From positions 1,240,001 through 1,304,000 of the forward strand of contig NZ_JADBDS010000002.1 in the NCBI RefSeq assembly GCF_014873705.1: a stretch of 64,000 nucleotides of DNA, written 5' to 3'. Below, in pieces: positions 58,489 through 64,000 of the stretch; within the stretch, counting starts at the first letter, position 1; the number at the start of each line of letters is the position of its first letter. The stretch comes from Mycobacterium sp. OAS707. GTDB lineage: Bacteria > Actinomycetota > Actinomycetes > Mycobacteriales > Mycobacteriaceae. The position numbers were made by a program, and so were the translations under genes. Below the pieces are notes generated by a model that worked only from the letters and a program-made list of their open reading frames with translations, did not search any database and had not been told where the DNA came from.

Positions 58489-59331
58489 TCAGCCCTTCCT
58501 CGACATCTCGTCGGCCGCGGTATCGGCCCACTGTGCCTGATGGCGCCCCATGGTCATCGCGCCATTCCAACCACCATCGGTCCACAGCACGGCGCCACCC
58601 ACATAACTCAATCGTGTACTGCCCAGACATACCAACGGCCAGGCCTGCTCCTCGGGCGTCGAGTACCGCCCGACCGGCCCGATCGATTGGTCGACGACCT
58701 CCTTGCCTGCGAAGTCCTGGAAGGCCGGCATCATCGCCGTTTCTGTGGGGCCGGGGTTGATGCAGTTGATCCGGATGCCTTGCCGCGCGAGTTCGGGATA
58801 CCACCAGCCGACCCACGCATCGATGACGTACTTGGAGTACGCGTACCCGCTCCACGACCACTGCTTCTCGTTGTCTTTCAGCCACGCGACCGCGCCGTCG
58901 AAACCGGTTGTCTCCAGCAGGCCGCTGATCACCTTGACGTGGTCTTGCCAGCCGATCGCCGCCGAGGAGGAGATCACGCTGATCGCCGAACCCGGTGACA
59001 TCTTGGGCACCAGTTGTTCGGCCAAGTGACGGGCGCCGACGAAGTTCACCAGGATGGTGTCCATTTCGCTGAACGGAGGTCCGGGTAGTCCCGCGCAGCT
59101 GAAGAGGCCGTCTACTGGACCGTCGATCGATGCGGCGACCTCCTCGATGTTCGCGCGGTCGCGCAAGTCGATCTGCAGCGCGCGGGCGACGGAGACTGTC
59201 GTCGGTTTGATGTCGACAGCGGTCACTGCGGCACCGAGGTCGACGAGGATTCTCGCCGTGGCCTGACCCATGCCGGAGGCCGCTCCCGTCACGACGACGG
59301 TCTTGCCCTGGTATCCCAACACGTCATTCAT
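58489..59331 (-). CDS. SDR, coniferyl-alcohol/3-alpha-hydroxysteroid dehydrogenase-like
   Basis: A 280-residue SDR with cofactor motif TGAASGMG (about residues 15-22), VDIKPTT, DGLFSCAGLPG, a Ser in VISSSAAIGW, YAYSK as the catalytic Tyr/Lys, and GGAVLWTDGGWN near the end. The SGMG form, the long insert before the Tyr and the TDGGW ending are characteristic of the coniferyl-alcohol/3-alpha-hydroxysteroid dehydrogenase group, so a cyclic alcohol substrate is plausible. ATG 59331; a longer frame from 59376 runs towards the operator. Confidence 0.87.
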   Translation of the reverse strand: MNDVLGYQGKTVVVTGAASGMGQATARILVDLGAAVTAVDIKPTTVSVARALQIDLRDRANIEEVAASIDGPVDGLFSCAGLPGPPFSEMDTILVNFVGARHLAEQLVPKMSPGSAISVISSSAAIGWQDHVKVISGLLETTGFDGAVAWLKDNEKQWSWSGYAYSKYVIDAWVGWWYPELARQGIRINCINPGPTETAMMPAFQDFAGKEVVDQSIGPVGRYSTPEEQAWPLVCLGSTRLSYVGGAVLWTDGGWNGAMTMGRHQAQWADTAADEMSRKG

Positions 59332-59359
59332 GGGCTTGCCCTCCGAGTGTCGATCGATA

Positions 59360-59400
59360 TGAGAAACTCTGTTCAACGATTCTGAGAAGCGACATTATCA
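59360..59400. promoter_or_regulatory. Paired TGAGAA operator between SDR and DAPDH-like genes
   Basis: Box 1 at 59360-59377 is TGAGAA-ACTCTG-TTCAAC and box 2 at 59383-59400 is TGAGAA-GCGACA-TTATCA, 23 bp apart. CATTAT (59393-59398) is a -10 candidate for the plus-strand gene at 59420. Confidence 0.6.
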
Positions 59401-59419
59401 CTGATGAAAGAGCCGCCCA

Positions 59420-60505
59420 GTGACCACCGACAACCGACCGCTCCGAGTCATCCAATGGGCCACCGGTGCGGTAGGCACCGAGATGGTCAGGACGATCCTG
59501 GATCACCGGCGCGACATCGAATTGGTCGGTGCGCGCGTCTATTCCGACGCCAAGAACGGTGTCGACGTCGGAACGCTTGTCGATAGGAAGCCCATCGGTG
59601 TCACGGCGACGACCGACACCGCAGAAATTCTCGCCCTCGACGCCGACCTCGTACTGTATGCGCCATCATTCACCAACCTCGACGACGTCTGCGCGCTGCT
59701 GGAGAGCGGTAAAAACGTCGCGACACCGTCATTCTTGTTTCGTCCGCGGCGCATACCCGGTGCCGAACGCGAGAGATTGTCGGCGGCCTGCGAGAAGGGC
59801 AACAGCACCATTCACGGCAGTGGGCTCAATCCAGGCAATCTCTCCGGTGTGCTGCCGCTGGCGCTTTCGGGGATGAGTCGCACGATCGAGCGGCTGACCC
59901 TACAAGAGCGAGCCGATTGGACGCTATGGGAAAGCACTGAAATCACCTTCGACGGAATGTGGTTCGGCCGCCCGACCGAAGAGGTCACACCTACGGCGAA
60001 CCAGTACCTCGGCTTCTTGACGAAGCTGTTCGTCGAGCAGGCCTGGTTCATCTCGGACACACTGAACGCCGACATCGACGACGTGTCGGTCAGCTTGGAA
60101 ACCGTTCCCGCGAGGAAGGACCTGCAGATCTTCGACCACGTGGTCAAGGCAGGCACGACCGCCGGGCAGCGCTGGAACTTCGTCGGCCATCGCAACGGCG
60201 AGACGCTGATCGAATTCGAGACACTATGGACCGTCGGCGGCGAATATCCCGACCACTGGCCCAAACCCCTCGACGGGTGGACGCTGACCATCGAAGGTGA
60301 TCCGTCCATGCGTACACACTTCTTTCCGTTGGCCAGTTTCTCGCGTGAAGCCACGATCGAAGAGCACGTGAAAGCAGGGCTGATCACTGTCGCCATGCAG
60401 GTTGTCAATGCCATTCCAGCTGTGTGCGCGGCACCTGCCGGCTTCGCGACGATGGCGGATCTACCCCTCATCCGCAGCTATACAGGCTTCGGCAACGGCG
60501 GTTGA
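59420..60505 (+). CDS. DAPDH-like NAD(P)-dependent oxidoreductase, paralogue 4
   Basis: A 361-residue Rossmann protein: RVIQWATGAVGTEMVR at residues 9-24, GVDVGTLVDRKPIG, HGSGLNPGNLSGVLPL and C-terminal MQVVNAIPAVCAAPAG. The start QWATGxxG matches paralogues 5 and 6, and differs from copies 1-3, so the six fall into two subgroups. GTG 59420 is used; an ATG at 59404 is in another frame. Monocistronic, ended by a hairpin shared with the convergent copy 5. Confidence 0.82.
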   Translation: MTTDNRPLRVIQWATGAVGTEMVRTILDHRRDIELVGARVYSDAKNGVDVGTLVDRKPIGVTATTDTAEILALDADLVLYAPSFTNLDDVCALLESGKNVATPSFLFRPRRIPGAERERLSAACEKGNSTIHGSGLNPGNLSGVLPLALSGMSRTIERLTLQERADWTLWESTEITFDGMWFGRPTEEVTPTANQYLGFLTKLFVEQAWFISDTLNADIDDVSVSLETVPARKDLQIFDHVVKAGTTAGQRWNFVGHRNGETLIEFETLWTVGGEYPDHWPKPLDGWTLTIEGDPSMRTHFFPLASFSREATIEEHVKAGLITVAMQVVNAIPAVCAAPAGFATMADLPLIRSYTGFGNGG

Positions 60506-60508
60506 GCG

Positions 60509-60553
60509 ATTGTGTGCGTCTTGTTGCGCTGAGCGCTCCCAAACGCACACAAA
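60509..60553. terminator. Bidirectional nested hairpin terminator
   Basis: A perfect 10-bp stem TTGTGTGCGT (60510-60519) with ACGCACACAA (60543-60552) encloses a second perfect hairpin GCGCT-G-AGCGC (60526-60536). It fills the gap between two convergent DAPDH-like genes. There is no U-tract, as is common in mycobacterial terminators. Confidence 0.6.
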
Positions 60554-61600
60554 TCACCCGTTCGTCCAGTGCGCAACGAACGGCGTGATCGTCGAGAGGT
60601 CGTATAGCCCGGGTTGCGCGGCAAGCACGGTGGGTATCGCATTGACAGCGTGCATCGCCGTCGCGAGGCAGCCCTGTTTCGCGTGATCCTCGTCGTGCGA
60701 ACCGATTACGAGGTGAAGCCTCATATTTGGTTCCCCGTCGAACGCTACTTCGTAACCGATCTCGGTCGGCCAGTCTGGAGCGAGGTCGTCGGCCATCCGG
60801 GTTAGATGCTCGACAGAAAGTGTGGTGTCGCCACAATCGACTTCGACACCGAAACGCATGGCGCCGACTGTGCCCGCCGGGATCTCACCTGCGGCGACCG
60901 TCAGGGCACGCGGCGTCGTGGCGACCTCGCGGAAGCCCGTGACCGACTTGATCTGCAGGCCGAGCGATTGCGCGATCACTGTGGCACTGCCGATCCACGC
61001 GCTCGCCGCGTAGTCGGTGTTGGTCAGCAGCGGCGAGGTGTCCTCAGGAGTATGCCCGAAGCCCATCGCATTGAAGATCAGATCGTAACTGGCGTACGTC
61101 GAGTAGTTCAGCACTTCACGGACGCTGATGCGCCCAGCGCGCGCAGTTAGCCGCGACAGGACAAGCGTAAGAGACTCGCCGAAGAAGCCCGGATAGAGTC
61201 CGAGCCCGAGGAACGAGGAATGCCCTGCGCGACAGGCATTCTCGATGCTATCAGCTAACGAGGGATGCAGCGACCGCGGATGGATGAATCGGCTACCCGT
61301 TGCGACCACATTCTTGCCTGAGGCGAGCAGATCACACACATCGGAGAAGCAACCCGCGGTGTCGGTTTCCACCTTGCCCATGTACAGCACCACGTCGGCA
61401 TCGGTGCCGATGATCGCGTCGCGATCGAGAGTGGTGCGTAATCCGATTTCTCCTGCGCCGCAGAGCGCCCCGGCATCTACACCGGCCTTCGCTTCGTCGT
61501 AGACACGCACGCCGACCAGCTCGAGATCGGGCCGCCCGATCACGTGACGCAGCGACATCATGCCGGTTACGCCTGTCGCCCACTGAATCACCCGCGTCAT
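60554..61600 (-). CDS. DAPDH-like NAD(P)-dependent oxidoreductase, paralogue 5
   Basis: A 348-residue Rossmann protein: RVIQWATGVTGMMSLR at residues 3-18, GVDAGALCGAGEIG, LGLGLYPGFFGESLTLVL, and C-terminal MHAVNAIPTVLAAQPG. ATG 61600 follows the P450 gene stop by 12 bp, so the two form an operon. This is the second case here of a P450 joined to a DAPDH-like protein, which supports a common pathway step. Confidence 0.82.
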   Translation of the reverse strand: MTRVIQWATGVTGMMSLRHVIGRPDLELVGVRVYDEAKAGVDAGALCGAGEIGLRTTLDRDAIIGTDADVVLYMGKVETDTAGCFSDVCDLLASGKNVVATGSRFIHPRSLHPSLADSIENACRAGHSSFLGLGLYPGFFGESLTLVLSRLTARAGRISVREVLNYSTYASYDLIFNAMGFGHTPEDTSPLLTNTDYAASAWIGSATVIAQSLGLQIKSVTGFREVATTPRALTVAAGEIPAGTVGAMRFGVEVDCGDTTLSVEHLTRMADDLAPDWPTEIGYEVAFDGEPNMRLHLVIGSHDEDHAKQGCLATAMHAVNAIPTVLAAQPGLYDLSTITPFVAHWTNG

Positions 61601-61612
61601 GTCACACCCTAT

Positions 61613-62851
61613 TCAGTCCCATACCGCGTCAAGTCGTGGCGGCGAACGGAACATCGCGCCGGTGATGTACGGCGGCGGCGCGTCCGGGTCGAGCCGCAAG
61701 TTCGGCAGCTCGTCGAACAACGCGTTGAAGATCTTCATGCTCTCGAGTCTGGCAAGGTGCATACCCAAGCACACATGAGCGCCATGAGCGAATCCGATAT
61801 GCGGCTTGCGTTCGCGGAAGATGTCGAACTTTTCTGGTACTTCCCAACGCGTTTCATCGTGGTTGGCACTGCCGAGGCTGAGCATCATCGTGGCGCCCTT
61901 TGGCACCTGCACGCCACCGATTTCGGTGTCGCAGGTGACCTCTCGCATGAAGTTGAGCAGCGGGGTTTCCCAGCGAATGCCTTCTTCGATGGCCTGCGGG
62001 AGGAGGCTGCGATCGTCACGCACAGCGTCGAGTTGATCCGGGTGTGTCAGCAACGCGAAAGCAAGACTTGCTGTCGAGCGTGACGTCGTCTCGGCTCCGG
62101 CGGGCAGCAGGTTACGCATGAAGCCGTAGATCTGCTCGTCCGACATCTTCACGCCGTTGATCTCCGAGCCTGCGAGGATCGACACCATGTCGTCCTTGGG
62201 CGCCTTCCGCCGATCGGCAAGTATCCCTACGAAGTAGTCCTTCATCTTCGCCGACGCCCTCATCGCGCAATCCATGTCGCCGCGAAAACCGAGCAGGTCG
62301 ATGGCGAGTCGGTGAAATTGGAGCACGTCGGAATCCGGAAGCCCCAAAAGGGCCGCGATCACCCGCACCGGAATCGGCATGAACACCGCATCCACCAGGT
62401 CGGCCCGCTTGGCGTCTTTGAACTTCGCGATCGTGCTGTCCACCAAGGGACCGACCAATTCGGCGTCCCACCGTTTCATCGACGAACGGGCGAATGCGAA
62501 CTCGTGAAGCTTTCGGTAGACCGCGTGTTCTGGCTCCTGCATCTCGAGAATCGTCGGACCCTGCAGCGGCCGAACGATGTCTTCGTAGCAGCGGGTGCTG
62601 AAGGTGACGTTGTCGGTGAAGATCGCCTTGACGGTGTCAAACGTGTAGGCGGTGAAAGTCTGCGGTCCGTCGCCCGAATTGCCAGCCATCCCCATCTCAG
62701 GCCAGCCGGCGTGCACCGGCGCCTGCGCACGCAATTCCTTGAGCAACGGATAGGGGGTGGCATCACCATCGGCACCCATACCCTGGTTGAACTTGTCCTG
62801 CGCGTCCCGAATGCTCTGCTCGAGCTCCTCGGCGGTCGCCGATTCAAACAT
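61613..62851 (-). CDS. Cytochrome P450
   Basis: A 412-residue P450. I-helix LLPAGAETTSRST, K-helix EEGIRWETPLLNFMRE, heme loop FAHGAHVCLGMHL with the Cys at about residue 361; the first Gly of the usual FGxGxHxCxG is Ala. It differs clearly from the other three P450s in the window, for example by PEHAVYRKLHEFAFARSSMKRW. ATG 62851 has GAGGAG ahead. Its promoter carries the 62.90 kb palindrome, not the TGAGAA operator. Confidence 0.92.
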   Translation of the reverse strand: MFESATAEELEQSIRDAQDKFNQGMGADGDATPYPLLKELRAQAPVHAGWPEMGMAGNSGDGPQTFTAYTFDTVKAIFTDNVTFSTRCYEDIVRPLQGPTILEMQEPEHAVYRKLHEFAFARSSMKRWDAELVGPLVDSTIAKFKDAKRADLVDAVFMPIPVRVIAALLGLPDSDVLQFHRLAIDLLGFRGDMDCAMRASAKMKDYFVGILADRRKAPKDDMVSILAGSEINGVKMSDEQIYGFMRNLLPAGAETTSRSTASLAFALLTHPDQLDAVRDDRSLLPQAIEEGIRWETPLLNFMREVTCDTEIGGVQVPKGATMMLSLGSANHDETRWEVPEKFDIFRERKPHIGFAHGAHVCLGMHLARLESMKIFNALFDELPNLRLDPDAPPPYITGAMFRSPPRLDAVWD

Positions 62852-62900
62852 GTGGCTCCTCGTTGATCGACCGCAACCAACATACACCCTGGTGGTTGCA

Positions 62901-62919
62901 AACCTACATGATGTAGGTT
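62901..62919. promoter_or_regulatory. 19-bp perfect palindrome between divergent genes
   Basis: AACCTACAT-G-ATGTAGGTT, 9-bp perfect arms around one base. On the minus strand TAGGTT in the palindrome is a possible -10 for the P450. Its sequence is unlike the TGAGAA boxes, so another regulator should control this divergent pair. Confidence 0.65.
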
Positions 62920-62970
62920 GAGGCGAATTGACATCGCGTTTATCGCGAAAAGGCAGTCGGGAGCTATCGA

Positions 62971-64000
62971 TTGGCTATTCGAGTCGCACAATGGGCCACA
63001 GGTGCGGTGGGGCGGGCGGCGCTTCAAGAACTGATTGAGAATACTGATTACCAGCTGGTGGGCGTCCTGGTGTACGACCCGGCCAAGGCTGGCCAGGACG
63101 CGGGTGCGCTGTGCGGACTTCCCCCCACCACCGGCGTGCTGGCCACCTCGCACAAGGACGAGATCCTGGCCCTGGCACCCGACGTCGTCGTGCATGCCGC
63201 CAGCAAGGCCCACGCCGTCGAGACCAACGCCGAGGACATCTGTCGGCTCCTCGCGGCGGGTATCAGTGTCATCACGACAACCTCGTACAACCACCTCGCG
63301 ACGTACGGGGTCGAAACGGAGGCGGCATTCGTCGAAGCCTGTCGCGCAGGGCAATCGCGCTTCCACGCCGCAGGCGAGAACCCGGGATTCATGTTCGAAC
63401 GGCTCGTCGCGACGGTGACAGGGCTGAGCAAGACCATCGACCGCATCGACCTCTACGAGGCGACTGATGTGTCGGCGGTCGACAGCAGGCCGATGCTCGT
63501 CGATTTGATGGGTATGGGCCGACCACCCGAGGACGTCAGCATCGATTCGCCGATCATCAAAAAGCTCGACATGGCTTATCGCCAAGCGCTCAACGCCACT
63601 GCGGACGTCCTTGGCATCACGCTATCGCATGTGGAGGTGTCGGTGGACGCCACCACCCTCGATCGCGATATCGAGGTTCTCGCCGGCACGATTGAGGCGG
63701 GAACTGTAGTGGGACAACGTTTCTCATGGGTTGGGCACTGGTCTGGCCGCCCGCTGCTCGCCATTCACGAGGAGTGGGTGCTCACCCGCGACCTCCCGCA
63801 GTGGGGGCTCAAGCCGCTCGGCAGCGGGGAGAAGGCCCCGCTGATCCGCGCTGTCATCAAGGGTGTGCCCAGCTTCGAGCTAGCACTTGACGTCGGCTGG
63901 GACGGCCAGCCGCCGACGGGACAACATGCGCAGCCAGGGCACCTGATGATTGCGATGGGGGCGGTCCGTGCCATCCCCGACGTGCTGGCTCAACCGCCGG
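62971..64000 (+). CDS. DAPDH-like oxidoreductase, paralogue 6, cut by the window end
   Basis: A Rossmann protein, at least 343 residues, running off the window. RVAQWATGAVGRAALQ is at the start, GQDAGALCGL, AAGENPGFMFERLVATV, and GAVRAIPDVLAQPP near the edge, the counterpart of the V-N-A-I-P element. TTG 62971 is chosen for GGGAG ahead and the correct N-terminal length. It shares the QWATGAVG start with copies 4 and 5. It diverges from the P450-DAPDH operon across the 62.90 kb palindrome. The last few residues and the stop are missing. Confidence 0.8.
   Translation, partial: MAIRVAQWATGAVGRAALQELIENTDYQLVGVLVYDPAKAGQDAGALCGLPPTTGVLATSHKDEILALAPDVVVHAASKAHAVETNAEDICRLLAAGISVITTTSYNHLATYGVETEAAFVEACRAGQSRFHAAGENPGFMFERLVATVTGLSKTIDRIDLYEATDVSAVDSRPMLVDLMGMGRPPEDVSIDSPIIKKLDMAYRQALNATADVLGITLSHVEVSVDATTLDRDIEVLAGTIEAGTVVGQRFSWVGHWSGRPLLAIHEEWVLTRDLPQWGLKPLGSGEKAPLIRAVIKGVPSFELALDVGWDGQPPTGQHAQPGHLMIAMGAVRAIPDVLAQPP

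Noticed and set aside
1..64000. Mobile elements, CRISPR arrays, tRNA or rRNA genes
   Set aside because: No transposase or integrase, no repeat-spacer series and no tRNA-like sequence was seen on reading through; the only repeats are the operator boxes and gene paralogues.

Overview
This window is 64 kb of high-GC actinobacterial DNA, most likely from an environmental Mycobacterium/Mycolicibacterium. The signs are two F420-type luciferase-like oxidoreductases, many fadE/echA-type genes, an igr-like operon, AveC-like membrane proteins, frequent GTG/TTG starts and many apparent leaderless starts. It is gene-dense: I see no insertion sequence, tRNA, rRNA or CRISPR array, and no gene-free stretch above about 230 bp. 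Most same-strand neighbours overlap by 1-4 bp (ATGA/GTGA/TGATG), and most convergent genes abut or overlap.

The content is almost entirely catabolic: 8 acyl-CoA dehydrogenases, 6 crotonase-fold enzymes, 4 AMP-forming acyl-CoA ligases, 2 CaiB-type CoA transferases (one a double-domain fusion), 4 cytochromes P450, 4 family-2 amidohydrolases, 6 proteins resembling 2,4-diaminopentanoate/dihydrodipicolinate dehydrogenases (called DAPDH-like here), 3 SDRs, 2 thiolase/lipid-transfer-type aldolases each next to a DUF35 Zn-ribbon/OB protein, several hot-dog dehydratases, 3 SnoaL-like proteins, a TauD-type dioxygenase and 3 TetR regulators. The layout suggests CoA-dependent breakdown of a bulky alicyclic or isoprenoid-like compound: P450 and SDR/ALDH oxidation, CoA activation, beta-oxidation and retro-aldol cleavage. 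The substrate cannot be read from the sequence.

Layout: 1-9.1 kb, regulators, DAPDH/nitroreductase/LLM operon, divergent FadE pair, TetR and amidohydrolase. 9.1-17.8 kb, HpaI aldolase-TauD-dehydrogenase-crotonase operon, aldolase+DUF35, ligase, SDR and crotonase. 17.9-24.4 kb, seven coupled plus-strand genes of beta-oxidation. 24.5-35.5 kb, amidohydrolase and FadE operons. 35.5-46.3 kb, ALDH/CoA-transferase operon diverging from a P450-FadE-dehydratase-DUF35-FadE-MaoC-Ltp2-TetR operon that resembles the mycobacterial igr (cholesterol side chain) operon. 46.4-64 kb, P450s, DAPDH-like proteins, SDRs, and a membrane module (AveC-like protein, two other membrane proteins and two tiny single-span peptides).

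The most striking non-coding signal is a repeated palindrome, TGAGAA-N6-TTCTCA, at about 17 promoters. It usually occurs as two boxes whose start-to-start distance is 22 bp, with the downstream box over the likely -10 element. I infer one regulon tying most operons together. One TetR gene (6943-7737) carries a half-conserved copy directly before its start codon and is the best candidate regulator. The igr-like operon and the 62.9 kb divergent promoter lack this motif and carry different palindromes. Motifs were found by eye without statistics.
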